From Ahrensia sp. (GTDB lineage: Bacteria > Pseudomonadota > Alphaproteobacteria > Rhizobiales > Rhizobiaceae), in NCBI GenBank assembly GCA_002698425.1, contig NZXU01000021.1, positions 5,421 through 69,420 on the forward strand: a DNA stretch of 64,000 nucleotides, read 5' to 3'. Shown here piece after piece: positions 27,218 to 36,145 of the stretch. How positions within the stretch are numbered: position 1 is the stretch's first letter; each line of letters begins with the position of its first letter. The notes beneath the pieces are model-generated. The model was not told the origin of the DNA, did no database searches, and saw only the letters and a program-made list of their open reading frames with translations. The position numbers and the translations under genes were made by a program.

Positions 27218-27829
27218 GTGACGCTGAACCGAGACGACGCCAAGAAGCAGATCATGGACGCGGCCGGCGAACTGATCGAACAGGGCGGCGCGGCTGCGCT
27301 ACAGGTGCGCGCCATCGCCAAGAAGGCGGGCGTCTCGGTCGGCTCGGTCTACAATATCGTCGGCGACATCGAGACGCTGCACCGGATGATCAATGTCCAG
27401 CTTCTCGACGAGCTGGGCATGGCGGGGACGGCGACGAGCGCCAGGCTGCGCAAGGACGGCGTGACCGATGTGCGCGAGAGGCTGCTGGCGCTGGCGGAAA
27501 CCTATCTCGATTTCGTCGAGCGCAATTACGCCAAATGGAGCGCGCTGCTCGCCTTCAACCGGGCGCGGCCGACGGCGGAGCTGCCTGACTGGTACATGGT
27601 GCGGCTCGAAATGCTGTTCGACATCATCGCCGAGGTGCTGATGGACACCCCGCTCGGCGGTGACGAGGAGCGGCGGCGGATCGCGGCCCGCGCGCTGTGG
27701 TCGGCGGTGCACGGAATCGTCACCAACTCCTTCATCGGCTCCTTCTCGACCAGCCATGAAAGCGAGAGCCGGCGGCAGATCGACCTGCTGGTGAGCGTCT
27801 TCGTACGCGGCCTGGAAGTCGGCGGCTAA
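27218..27829 (+). CDS. TetR-family regulator of the pspA-like operon
   Basis: The 203-aa protein (GTG start, AAAGGA 9 bases upstream) has a clear TetR HTH: KKQIMDAAGELIEQGGAAAL, then VRAIAKKAGVSVGSVYNIVG. The C-terminal domain contains LNRARPTAELPDWYMVRLEM and IAARALWSAVHGIVTNSFIG, the layout of TetR_C_13/WHG proteins. An ATG 51 bases upstream in frame is possible, but the extra residues (MSALPSDADGAGRK) look non-native. The three operators upstream make autorepression and control of the envelope-stress unit likely. The ligand is unknown. Confidence 0.85.
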   Translation: MTLNRDDAKKQIMDAAGELIEQGGAAALQVRAIAKKAGVSVGSVYNIVGDIETLHRMINVQLLDELGMAGTATSARLRKDGVTDVRERLLALAETYLDFVERNYAKWSALLAFNRARPTAELPDWYMVRLEMLFDIIAEVLMDTPLGGDEERRRIAARALWSAVHGIVTNSFIGSFSTSHESESRRQIDLLVSVFVRGLEVGG

Positions 27830-27994
27830 GACGCCAGAGGGCCGATCGCCCCAACACGGCGATATCTCCGGCGTTCATCCTTTGTGACGGCGGCGCGGAA
27901 CGTTTTGCCGCGATCATACGTTTCTTTGCGGAACCCGGCCCCGCTCCGGCGGCGGCCGCGGAAGGGACTCCGACAACAAAGGTCAATCAGAACA

Positions 27995-29737
27995 ATGAAA
28001 CGATCCCGTACACTGAGGAATTCCACTGCAGTGGCGATGGTGCTGGCCCTCGGCCTCACCTCGCCCGCGCATCTCGCCTTCGCACAGGATGGCCAGCCGC
28101 AGGTCAATTGCGAGGAAAATCCGAACGATCCGTCATGCGTGACGCCGCCGCAGGCCGAGGAGCCCGCGCCGCAGCCGGAACCCGCGCCGGAGCAGCCCAC
28201 GGCGGAAGAGCCCGCCCCGGAAGCGGCTCCGCAAGCCGAAGAGCCAGCACCAGAGCCCGCTCCGCAGGCCGAGGAACCGGCACCCGAACCGCAGGCGCAG
28301 GAGCCCGCGCCTGAGCAGCCCGCCGCGGAAGAGCCGGCACCGGAGCCTGCTCCGCAGCCAGAGCAGCTGGCTCCCGAACCGCAGGCACAGGAGCCCGCGC
28401 CCGAGCAACCCGCGGCCGAAGAGCCCGCTCCGGAGCCTGCCCCGCAGCCAGAGCAGCCGGCTCCCGAACCGCAGGCACAGGAGCCCGCGCCTGAGCAGCC
28501 CGCCGCCGAAGAGCCGGCGGCAGAAGAGCCTGCCCCGCAGCCGGAAGCCGAGCAGCCTGCCGCGGAAGAGCCGCAGGCCGGCGAAGCGGCGCCGGAACAG
28601 CCCGCCGCCGAACAGCCGCAGGCCGAGACGGCCCAGCCCGAGCAGCCCCCGGCCGAGGAAACGCAGGCTGCCGAACCCGCAGCGCAAGAGCAGCTGCAGG
28701 CCGAAGGCGCGACGGCCGAGACTGTCGAGATCGAGGAGCCGACGCTCGTCATCCCCGACGACGCCACCCAGGAACAGCGCCAGCAGGTGGAGCAGCAGCA
28801 GAAGCGCCGCCGCGAGGAAGCCCGCGACAATCGCGGCGAACTGCTCGGCGCGGCTGCGGTCGGCGCGGTGATCGGCGCGCTGATCCCGGCGCTCGGCGGC
28901 AAGGTCGTCGAGGACGAGGGCGACCGCATCATCGTCGAGCGCGACGGTGAATATTACGTACGCAAGGACGAGAGCAGTCTGCTGCGCCGCGGCGACGCCG
29001 AGGTCACGGTGACGCGCCTTCGCGGCGGCCGGACGCTGGAAACGGTGACGCGCCGCAACGGCGTGGTGATCGAGACCGTGCGCGACGAAGGCGGCTATGT
29101 CCTGAGACGGACGCGCATCCTGCCGGACGGTCGCGAATACGTGCTGATCGACAATCGTGACCGGGACCGCAACGAGTATGTCGACTGGGACCGCAGGCTA
29201 CCGCCGATCCGCGTCGACATCCCGCGCGACAGCTACATCGTGCCGGCGCGCCGGGCGAGCCGTCAGGTGATCTACGAGACCATCACCGCGCCGCCGGTCG
29301 AGAGGGTCGAGCAGAACTACACGCTGCGCGACGTGCGCGAGAACGAACGCATCCGCGCCAAGGTGCGCCGCGTCGACCTCGACACGATCACCTTCGAGAC
29401 CGGCTCGGCGGTCGTCCGCCAGAGCCAGGTTCCCCTGCTCGAGGACATGGCCGCGGCGGTTCGCGAACTGATCGACCAGGATCCGTCGGCCGTGGTGCTG
29501 GTGGAAGGCCATACAGACGCCGTCGGGTCCGAGACCTACAATCTGGCGCTCTCCGACCGACGCGCCGAGACCGTGGCCGCTATCCTCGTCGACAGCTACG
29601 GCATCCCGCCGGAAAACCTGGTGACCCAGGGCTATGGCGAGCAGTATCTGAAGGTGGATACGGAGCAGGCCGAGGCGCAGAACCGCCGCGCGACCATCCG
29701 TAACATCACGCCGCTTCTTTCGGCGCAGAACCAGTAA
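27995..29737 (+). CDS. OmpA-family outer-membrane protein with Pro/Glu/Ala repeat region
   Basis: The 580-aa precursor has a signal peptide (cleavage likely after AHLAFA, residue 30), a short Cys-containing N-terminus (VNCEENPNDPSCVTP), a Pro/Glu/Ala/Gln-rich low-complexity region (about 48-255) with 30-aa repeats, a Gly/Ala membrane-active patch (LLGAAAVGAVIGALIPALGG), a beta-rich middle domain, and a C-terminal OmpA domain (about 470-580). The last has ITFETGSAVVRQSQVPLLED, LVEGHTDAVGSETYNLALSD and RRAETVAAIL, with the Asp and Arg that bind peptidoglycan. The PEA region may span the periplasm. There is a strong terminator directly after the stop. Confidence 0.88.
   Translation: MKRSRTLRNSTAVAMVLALGLTSPAHLAFAQDGQPQVNCEENPNDPSCVTPPQAEEPAPQPEPAPEQPTAEEPAPEAAPQAEEPAPEPAPQAEEPAPEPQAQEPAPEQPAAEEPAPEPAPQPEQLAPEPQAQEPAPEQPAAEEPAPEPAPQPEQPAPEPQAQEPAPEQPAAEEPAAEEPAPQPEAEQPAAEEPQAGEAAPEQPAAEQPQAETAQPEQPPAEETQAAEPAAQEQLQAEGATAETVEIEEPTLVIPDDATQEQRQQVEQQQKRRREEARDNRGELLGAAAVGAVIGALIPALGGKVVEDEGDRIIVERDGEYYVRKDESSLLRRGDAEVTVTRLRGGRTLETVTRRNGVVIETVRDEGGYVLRRTRILPDGREYVLIDNRDRDRNEYVDWDRRLPPIRVDIPRDSYIVPARRASRQVIYETITAPPVERVEQNYTLRDVRENERIRAKVRRVDLDTITFETGSAVVRQSQVPLLEDMAAAVRELIDQDPSAVVLVEGHTDAVGSETYNLALSDRRAETVAAILVDSYGIPPENLVTQGYGEQYLKVDTEQAEAQNRRATIRNITPLLSAQNQ
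28301..28515 (+). repeat. 90-bp in-frame tandem repeats within the OmpA-family gene
   Basis: Two full 90-bp units (28301-28390 and 28391-28480) and a third partial unit (from 28481) encode a 30-residue module beginning EPAPEQPAAEEPAPEPAPQP. The DNA units differ at only a few, mostly synonymous, positions, so they arose by recent duplication. Shorter EEPAP-type periods lie on both sides (28140-28700). Confidence 0.85.
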
Positions 29738-29759
29738 AAACCGCGCGCGGGGCGGTTTT
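29737..29759 (+). terminator. Terminator of the OmpA-family gene
   Basis: AAAACCGC (which begins in the stop codon) pairs with GCGGTTTT around a seven-base loop. The T run is part of the stem. Confidence 0.7.
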
Positions 29760-29921
29760 CACGCCGTCCCGCGCCATCCGCTCACTCAGGGTAAGGCGAA
29801 GGATACCAGGTAAAAACTTGCAGGCTCCGCCCAATTTGCGCCGTTTTCGGCGATTTTTTCCGTATTGATGCATGCGCAATACGCCATTTACAATCGAGCC
29901 GCGGCACATCGAGACCATTCC

Positions 29922-30662
29922 ATGAATTTATCGGCCCTCATCGGCGACTACCAGATTTGCGCTTCCCGGCTTTTTGCCGCCATCGAGGCCGAGGATCTGG
30001 CTGTCATCCGTGAGCTCGATATCCGAATGTCCTGGCTTCGCGACACGATACGCGACTTTCCCGCCATTTCCGAAACCGACAGGCACCGGCAGATCGAATT
30101 CTTCGTCGATCTCTTGTCGGATACGACGGATCAGAATCGCGATGTCCCGCCGCTTTCCGATCTGCGTGTCGTGATTGACAGAAATATCACGGGATTTGCC
30201 CGCGCGCGCACGCCGCCGCTGCACGATCAGGCCGAAGCAATCGCATCCCAACTCGCCCATAACAACCTGCCGGACGAGCATGCCGTCGCGGCGATCGAAA
30301 TGAGCAACCTCAGAATTTCGGTGATCGGGCGCGACATGCGCTACCGCTACACCTCGCCGGCCAACGCCCGTTTCCATGGCATGGCGATCGAGGATATCGA
30401 GGGGATGCACATGCGTGACCTCATAGGCCGCGAGCGGTACGATAGAAGGGCCAGGGCTTATTTCGAGCGATGCTTCGCCGGAGAGGATTTGAGCTATTGC
30501 TACTATCTCGATACCGAGAGGCATGGACGCGTGCTGCAGGAATGCCGAATGATCCCGCAATACGGGCCGGATGGCGAGGCGACCGGCGCGATCGTGATGA
30601 TGCGCGAAATTGACACCGGCCACATCGATCCGGTCAGGTCGGCGGAGGAGAATCGGGTCTGA
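29922..30662 (+). CDS. PAS-domain protein without an output domain
   Basis: The 246-aa protein has a helical N-terminal half (MNLSALIGDYQICASRLFAA and following; about residues 1-125, with no family I recognise). It is followed by one PAS domain (about 128-235): LRISVIGRDMRYRYTSPANA, FHGMAIEDIEGMHMRDLIG and GRVLQECRMIPQYGPDGEAT. There is no kinase, GGDEF or HTH, so it must act by protein contact or be a sensor partner. The start at 29922 is chosen because the N-terminal extension in frame has unlike composition; no strong ribosome-binding site is present. It is convergent with the FabH-like gene, 12 bases apart. Confidence 0.7.
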   Translation: MNLSALIGDYQICASRLFAAIEAEDLAVIRELDIRMSWLRDTIRDFPAISETDRHRQIEFFVDLLSDTTDQNRDVPPLSDLRVVIDRNITGFARARTPPLHDQAEAIASQLAHNNLPDEHAVAAIEMSNLRISVIGRDMRYRYTSPANARFHGMAIEDIEGMHMRDLIGRERYDRRARAYFERCFAGEDLSYCYYLDTERHGRVLQECRMIPQYGPDGEATGAIVMMREIDTGHIDPVRSAEENRV

Positions 30663-30674
30663 CCCCGGACCCGA

Positions 30675-31799
30675 TCAGCTCTTGCGCAGGATGACGCTGC
30701 CGGCGGAATAGCCCGCGCCAAACGAGCAGATGACGCCGAGATCGCCCGGTTGCAGATCGCCGGAGAACTTCGAGAAGGCGATGATCGAGCCCGCCGAGGA
30801 GGTGTTGGCGTAGTCCTGCAGGATGTTTGGCTGCTCGCCCGGCGCCGGTTCGCGGCCGAGGACGCGCGCGCCGATCAGGTCGTTCATGCCCTTGTTGGCC
30901 TGGTGGAGCCAGAGGCGCGACAGGTCGTCGGCTTTCAGCTCGTTGTCGGCGAGATGGCCGAGGATCAGATCGGTGACGATCGGCACAACCTGCTTGAAGA
31001 CCTTGCGGCCTTCCTGACGGAACAGCATGTCGCGGCGGTCTTCCATATGGCCCTCGCGGGTGCGGCGCAGGAAGCCGTTATTGTTGCGGATATTGTTGGA
31101 GAACTGCGTCAGGAGCCTCGTCGAGACGATCTCGAAGCGGCCGGGCGCGTCGGCGAGATCGGCGCGTTCGAGGACGACGGCGGTGCAGACATCGCCGAAG
31201 ATGAAATGACAGTCGCGGTCGCGCCATTCCAGATGCGCCGAGCAAATCTCGGGATTGACCATCAGGATGGCTTTCGCGGATCCGGAGCGGATCATGTCGG
31301 CGGCGGCCTGTATGCCGAAGGTGGCCGAGGAACAGGCGACGTTCATGTCGAAGGCGAAGCCCTCGATGCCGAGCGCCTCTTGTATCTCGATGGCGATGGC
31401 CGGATAGGCGCGCTCGTGGTTCGAGGCGGCGCAGATGACGGCGTCGATATCGGCGGGCGTCCGGCCCGCCTGTTCAAGCGCCTGCGCCGCGGCCTTCAGC
31501 GCCATCTCGGCCATGACCGAAAGTTCCTCGTCGGCGCGTTCGCGCAACACCGGATGCATGATCTCGGGATCAAGTGTGCCGGTCTTGTCGAGCACGTAGC
31601 GGCTCTCGATGCCCGACGCCTTGACGATGAAGCCCTCGTCGGACTGCGGCACGGGCTCGCGTTGTCCGGCCGCGATCTCGTTGGCATGAAGCGCGTTCTG
31701 CCGGTCGGCATAGGCGTTGAAGGCCGCGACGAGTTCGGCGTTGGAGATGGTTTCTTCCGGCGTGAAGACGCCGGTGCCGGAAATGGAGACTGCGTGCAT
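30675..31799 (-). CDS. Beta-ketoacyl-ACP synthase III, long FabH-like form
   Basis: The 374-aa thiolase-fold enzyme is longer than standard FabH (about 320 aa). It has the catalytic Cys in DMNVACSSATFGIQAA, His in WLHQANKGMNDLIG and Asn in DYANTSSAGSIIAFSKF, plus the C-terminal LGVICSFGAGYSAGSVILRK. The layout with HAVSISGTGVFTPEETISNA at the start resembles the long FabH-like group that, in Pseudomonas, takes medium-chain acyl-CoA from beta-oxidation into fatty-acid synthesis (PA3286 type, from memory). That substrate is inference. The ATG at 31799 is preferred over an upstream TTG. Confidence 0.85.
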   Translation of the reverse strand: MHAVSISGTGVFTPEETISNAELVAAFNAYADRQNALHANEIAAGQREPVPQSDEGFIVKASGIESRYVLDKTGTLDPEIMHPVLRERADEELSVMAEMALKAAAQALEQAGRTPADIDAVICAASNHERAYPAIAIEIQEALGIEGFAFDMNVACSSATFGIQAAADMIRSGSAKAILMVNPEICSAHLEWRDRDCHFIFGDVCTAVVLERADLADAPGRFEIVSTRLLTQFSNNIRNNNGFLRRTREGHMEDRRDMLFRQEGRKVFKQVVPIVTDLILGHLADNELKADDLSRLWLHQANKGMNDLIGARVLGREPAPGEQPNILQDYANTSSAGSIIAFSKFSGDLQPGDLGVICSFGAGYSAGSVILRKS

Positions 31800-31877
31800 G
31801 TGCGGGCCGGTGCGGTGAACAGTGGCGGGGGCATAGGCCCTCCGCCACTTCAATTCAACCCTGCGCAGTCCCGGAGA

Positions 31878-32504
31878 TCAGAACGGGTTCACCGCATCGG
31901 CGACGCGCTTGACGCCGACGATGACCGCGCCGCCGACCTTGGCCGCGCCGTCGGCGGCGACGTCGATCGGCTTGGTGATCGTCTCCTTTTCGGGCGCGAG
32001 CGAGGAGATCGCGTCGGCGACGCGAGACAGGAGGCCCGGTTCCTTTCCGACCAGCACCGGGTCCTCGGCCGGGGGCGGAGGCACCGCGCCGGCAGGTGGC
32101 GGCGGTTCGCTGCCGGCAAGCGCCTGCGGCGGCTCCTCGCCGGCCTTTGGCGGCGCCGGCGGGAACGGGGCCGGCTGCAGATCCGCCTTCGCCGCCTCGG
32201 CGGCTTCGGCGGGCGTCAGGTCCGTGCCGTCGACCTCGGCCGGCGTTTCCGGCGGGACGGGAACGGGAACCGGCTCGCCCGAAGCGGCGACCTGCGCGGT
32301 CGGCAAAGAGCTTTCCGGCGAACAGACCGCGACGACGGTCGGATAATCTTCCTCGGCGGAGGCGGCCAGCAGCGGCTCGGAGGCGGCGCGGCAAGCCTCG
32401 ACCGTCTCGTAACGCTCGGTTCCGACGCGGACGAAATCGCATTGCGCACCGGAATCGTCGCAGCCGAGCAGGCTCAGGACGATGAGGGCTTCAGCGGCAG
32501 CCAT
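31878..32504 (-). CDS. Hypothetical Pro-rich protein
   Basis: The 208-aa product starts MAAAEALIVLSLLGCDDSGA. An AGGAGT site is present upstream. The first 50 residues include several Cys (GCDDSGAQCDFVRVGTERYE, then EACRAASE), followed by a Pro/Ala/Glu-rich middle (about 70-165) and a helical end, PIDVAADGAAKVGGAVIVGV then KRVADAVNPF. The N-terminus could be a short hydrophobic anchor, but it is not a standard signal peptide. I do not recognise a family. It lies between the FabH-like gene and the SLC13 transporter, on the same strand as both. Confidence 0.6.
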   Translation of the reverse strand: MAAAEALIVLSLLGCDDSGAQCDFVRVGTERYETVEACRAASEPLLAASAEEDYPTVVAVCSPESSLPTAQVAASGEPVPVPVPPETPAEVDGTDLTPAEAAEAAKADLQPAPFPPAPPKAGEEPPQALAGSEPPPPAGAVPPPPAEDPVLVGKEPGLLSRVADAISSLAPEKETITKPIDVAADGAAKVGGAVIVGVKRVADAVNPF

Positions 32505-32607
32505 GATGTGTACTCCTGTTTCGGCGACGGATAGGCCGCGATTGTTGCAGCCATGCGGCGACATTCGGACGAAGTTGCGGCAAGGGGAATATCAAACCGG
32601 CGTCAGG

Positions 32608-34383
32608 TCAGAGCGGCCAGACGAACAGGATCGTCGGGATGGCGACGATCAACACTAGGATCTCCAAAAAGATGCCCATGCGCCAGTAATCGCCGAAGGC
32701 ATAGCCGCCGGGACCCATGATGATCGTGTTGTTCTTGTGGCCGATCGGGGTGAGGAAGGCGCAAGAGGCGGCGACCGCGACGCCGATCAGGAAAGGGTCC
32801 GGATTGACGCCGAAGGATTGCGCGACGCCGACACCGATGGGCGCGGCGATCAGCGTCGTGGCGACATTGTTGAGGAAGTCCGACAGCGTCATGGTGATGA
32901 CCATCAACACGGCGAGAACGACCCAGGCGGGCGCGCCATGGGTATTGGCGACGATTGTCTCGGCGATCAGTTGCGTGCCGCCGCTATCCTCCAGCGCCTG
33001 GCCGAGCGGGATCAGCGAGCCGAGCAGGACGATCACCCGCCAGTCGACCGCCTCATAGACTTCCGTGCCGCTCAACAGCCCCATCAACACATAGGCGACG
33101 ACGACAATGCCGAGCGCGATATCGAGGGAAACAAGCCCGAAGACGGCGGCGGCGATGGCCGCGGCGAAGGCGCCGATCGCCATGGTGGCCTTGCCGCGCT
33201 GGAGCATGCGGGTCTGGCCCTCGGCGAGCGGCAGGACCTTGAGCCATGAGGCGATTTCGGCAATCCGCTCGGTCGCGCCGAGCAGCAACAGCACGTCGCC
33301 CGGCTCGATCTTTAGCTTGCGGACGCGTTCGCGGAAGCGCTTGCCCTTGCGCGAGACGCCAAGCAGCGTGACGCCGTGGCGGTATTGCAGGCGCAGATCC
33401 ATGGCCGAGCGGCCGACCATGCGCGAGCCGTCGGGGACAATCGCCTCGACCAGCGTCAAGGACGGGCCGGCGACGCCGCCCTCGTGTTTTTCCGAGCCGG
33501 AGAAATCCAGTTCGGCGGCGCCCATGAAGGTCTCGATCGATTTCGGATCGCCCTCCAGAACGAGAAAGTCGCCCTTGGCGAGCGTCTCGTTGCGCGAGAA
33601 GCCCGGCAGGCGGTTGCCGCGGCGCACCACGCCGACAATGGCGATGTCGCTGTCGTTCGCCAGCGGGTAGAGATCGCGCACCACCATGTCGATGGATTTC
33701 GAGCCGTCCTTGACGCGGGCTTCGGCGACATAGAGGCCGGCATCCTCGCCGCTGGAAAGCGGGGCGGGACGGGCGCGCGACGGGATCAGCCGCCAGCCGA
33801 CCAGCGCGACGAAGGCGATGCCGACCACCGAGACGGCAAGGCCGACCGGGGCGAAATCGAACATGGAGAAGGGTTCGCCGAGCGCGCGGGCGCGGTATTG
33901 CGCGATGACGATGTTGGGCGGCGTGCCGATCAGCGTGATCATGCCGCCGAGAATGGTCGCGAAGGAGAGCGGCATCAGGGTGAGCGCGGCGGCGCGTTTC
34001 GCCTTGGCGGCGGCCTCCAGATCGAGCGGCATCAAAAGCGCCAGCGCCGCGACATTGTTGATGACGGCGGACAGGGCCGCGCCGACCACAGCCATCACGC
34101 CGATATGGGCGGGCAAGGCGCGGTCCGGCGCGACGACGAGGCGGGCGATGCGCTCGACGGCGCCGGAATTGACGAGGCCGCGCGAGACGATCAGCACGAG
34201 CGCGATGATGACGACGGCGGGATGGCCGAAGCCCTCGAAGGCGGATTCCGGCTCGATATGGCCCGCGACGACGGCGATCAGCAGCGCCGCGAAGGCGACG
34301 AGGTCGTAACGGACCTTGTCCCAGACGAAGAGGACGAAGGCCACGCCGAACAGGCCGAAGAGGAACATCTGGTCGCCGGTCAT
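32608..34383 (-). CDS. SLC13/DASS-family permease with RCK_C (TrkA-C) domains
   Basis: The 591-aa protein has an N-terminal set of membrane helices (about 5-190) with the transport motif TLIGTPPNIVIAQYRARAL, a central cytoplasmic region with two TrkA-C-like domains (about 205-375: GLYVAEARVKDGSKSIDMVV and IVPDGSRMVGRSAMDLRLQY), then a second membrane half (about 395-590). This is the layout of bacterial 'SLC13 family permease' proteins that move anions such as sulfate or carboxylates, driven by Na+ or H+. The substrate is not predictable. It appears monocistronic; the next gene upstream on this strand is the aldehyde dehydrogenase, 116 bases away. Confidence 0.87.
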   Translation of the reverse strand: MTGDQMFLFGLFGVAFVLFVWDKVRYDLVAFAALLIAVVAGHIEPESAFEGFGHPAVVIIALVLIVSRGLVNSGAVERIARLVVAPDRALPAHIGVMAVVGAALSAVINNVAALALLMPLDLEAAAKAKRAAALTLMPLSFATILGGMITLIGTPPNIVIAQYRARALGEPFSMFDFAPVGLAVSVVGIAFVALVGWRLIPSRARPAPLSSGEDAGLYVAEARVKDGSKSIDMVVRDLYPLANDSDIAIVGVVRRGNRLPGFSRNETLAKGDFLVLEGDPKSIETFMGAAELDFSGSEKHEGGVAGPSLTLVEAIVPDGSRMVGRSAMDLRLQYRHGVTLLGVSRKGKRFRERVRKLKIEPGDVLLLLGATERIAEIASWLKVLPLAEGQTRMLQRGKATMAIGAFAAAIAAAVFGLVSLDIALGIVVVAYVLMGLLSGTEVYEAVDWRVIVLLGSLIPLGQALEDSGGTQLIAETIVANTHGAPAWVVLAVLMVITMTLSDFLNNVATTLIAAPIGVGVAQSFGVNPDPFLIGVAVAASCAFLTPIGHKNNTIIMGPGGYAFGDYWRMGIFLEILVLIVAIPTILFVWPL

Positions 34384-34499
34384 GGATCTCCCGCTTTGTT
34401 CGGCCGCCGCGTGTCGACAGCCAGATCATAACGCCGCCGCCGGGCGGCGGTTGCATGCCAGACAATCAGATGCGACGGGCGGCGTCGACCTCCGCCGGG

Positions 34500-35987
34500 T
34501 CAGATATGGCGGAAGACCGTTGTCTTGGTGGCGGACATGTCGAGCAGCGCCTCGAAGCCCTTCTCGCGGCCATGGCCGGAACGGCCAAAGCCGCCGAATG
34601 GCAGTTCGACGCCGCCGCCCGCGCCATAGGCGTTGACATAGACCTGGCCGGCGCGAATGCGTTTGGCGACGCGGTGCTGACGGCCGCCGTCGCGGGTCCA
34701 GACACCGGCGACGAGGCCGTATTGCGTGCCGTTGGCGAGGCGCACCGCCTCCTCCTCGCCCGCAAAGGAAAAGGCGGCGAGGACGGGGCCGAAAACCTCT
34801 TCCTGCGCCAGCTCGGACAGCGGATCGACCCCGCCGAACAGGACCGGGGCCCGGTAATGACCGCCTTCGGGCGCATCGTCGGCGACGGAGCCTTGCGCGA
34901 CGATCTGCGCGCCGCCCTTTTCGGCGGCCTCGATCATGGCGGTGACGCGCGCCGCCTGTTTCGCGTTGATCAGCGGGCCGAGATCGCCGTCGGCGTGATG
35001 CGGCTCGGCGACCAGCGCCGAAAAGCTGCGGGAAAGCGCCGACATGACCTCGTCATGGATGGGTCTCTCGACGAGCAGGCGCGAGCCGGCGGAGCAGGTC
35101 TGGCCGCCATTCTGGATGACCGCGTTGACGACAACCGGCAGCGCCGCGTCGAGATCGGCGTCGGCGAAGAGGATTTGCGGCGACTTGCCGCCGAGTTCCA
35201 TCGTGATGCCGCGATTGTTGAGCGCCGCGGCCTGCTGGATCGCCGTGCCGGTGCCGGTCGAGCCAGTGAAGGTGACATAGTCGACACCGGGATGGGCCGA
35301 AAGCGCCGCGCCGGCCTCGCCGCCATAGCCGGTGACGACGTTGAAGACGCCGGAGGGGCAGCCGGCTTCCAGCGCCAGTTCTGCGATCCGCAGGCTCGTC
35401 AGCGACGCGTCCTCGGCGGGCTTGACCACCAGCGTGTTGCCCATGGCGAGCGCCGCGCCGGCGACGCGGGCAAGGATCTGCAGCGGATAGTTCCACGGGA
35501 TGATGCCGGCGACAACGCCATGCGGCTCGCGCGTGGTGAAGGCGGTGTAGCCGTCGAGGAAGGGGATCTGGTCGCCATGCGCCTTGTCGGCGGCGCCGCC
35601 GTAATATTCGCAATAGCGGATCGCGGCGGCGACGTCGGCGACGCCCTGGCGGGCGGGCTTGCCGGTGTCGCGCGATTCCAGCGCGGCGAGTTCGTCGGCA
35701 TTCGCTTCGACCAAAGCGGCGAGGCGCGACAGGATGCGGCCGCGTTCGGCTGCGGTCATGCGGCTCCAAGGGCCGGTCTCGAAGGCCTGGCGGGCGGAGC
35801 GGACGGCGGCGTCGACGTCCGCCTCGCCGCTTCGCGGGATCGATGCGAAGACACGGCCGTCAGACGGACAGGCGACCTCGATGCGCGCGCCGGATTGCGC
35901 GCCCACCATCCGACCGCCGATCACGTTCAGCGCGGCGCGCTCCTCGCCGACGGTTCTGAGCAAAGTGGTGTCGGGCGTCTTGAGCAT
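34500..35987 (-). CDS. NAD(P)+-dependent aldehyde dehydrogenase
   Basis: This 495-aa ALDH-superfamily enzyme has the oxyanion Asn in GVVAGIIPWNYPLQILAR, the cofactor motif VTFTGSTGTGTAIQQAA, the general-base Glu in MELGGKSPQI, the catalytic Cys in NGGQTCSAGSRLLVE, and the C-terminal PFGGFGRSGHGREKGFEAL. The start is probably the ATG at 35987 (AGGGA 8 bases before); an alternative is 36008. ALDHs of this type oxidise aminoaldehydes or betaine aldehyde. A role in polyamine breakdown together with the puuA/puuB pair at 15.6-18.4 kb is possible but only inferred. It is divergent from zwf. Confidence 0.88.
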   Translation of the reverse strand: MLKTPDTTLLRTVGEERAALNVIGGRMVGAQSGARIEVACPSDGRVFASIPRSGEADVDAAVRSARQAFETGPWSRMTAAERGRILSRLAALVEANADELAALESRDTGKPARQGVADVAAAIRYCEYYGGAADKAHGDQIPFLDGYTAFTTREPHGVVAGIIPWNYPLQILARVAGAALAMGNTLVVKPAEDASLTSLRIAELALEAGCPSGVFNVVTGYGGEAGAALSAHPGVDYVTFTGSTGTGTAIQQAAALNNRGITMELGGKSPQILFADADLDAALPVVVNAVIQNGGQTCSAGSRLLVERPIHDEVMSALSRSFSALVAEPHHADGDLGPLINAKQAARVTAMIEAAEKGGAQIVAQGSVADDAPEGGHYRAPVLFGGVDPLSELAQEEVFGPVLAAFSFAGEEEAVRLANGTQYGLVAGVWTRDGGRQHRVAKRIRAGQVYVNAYGAGGGVELPFGGFGRSGHGREKGFEALLDMSATKTTVFRHI

Positions 35988-36145
35988 GTCGTCATTCCCT
36001 GCAAACATCGACGGATGCGACCGTCATCCTCCCACGGTCTATCATACCGATATGGCGCCGCGATAAAACTTGCTCTGCGATCTGGTGTTTTTAAATCGAT
36101 TAGATTATAACGCCACCGACTCCTCTCGCCTGACAGGAACACTCC

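Noticed and set aside
27826..28932. Minus-strand frame with Cys/Gly/Ser repeats opposite the OmpA-family gene
   Set aside because: The apparent GAGS/CGAG repeats are the antisense of the Pro/Glu/Ala repeats, not a silk-like or antifreeze protein.
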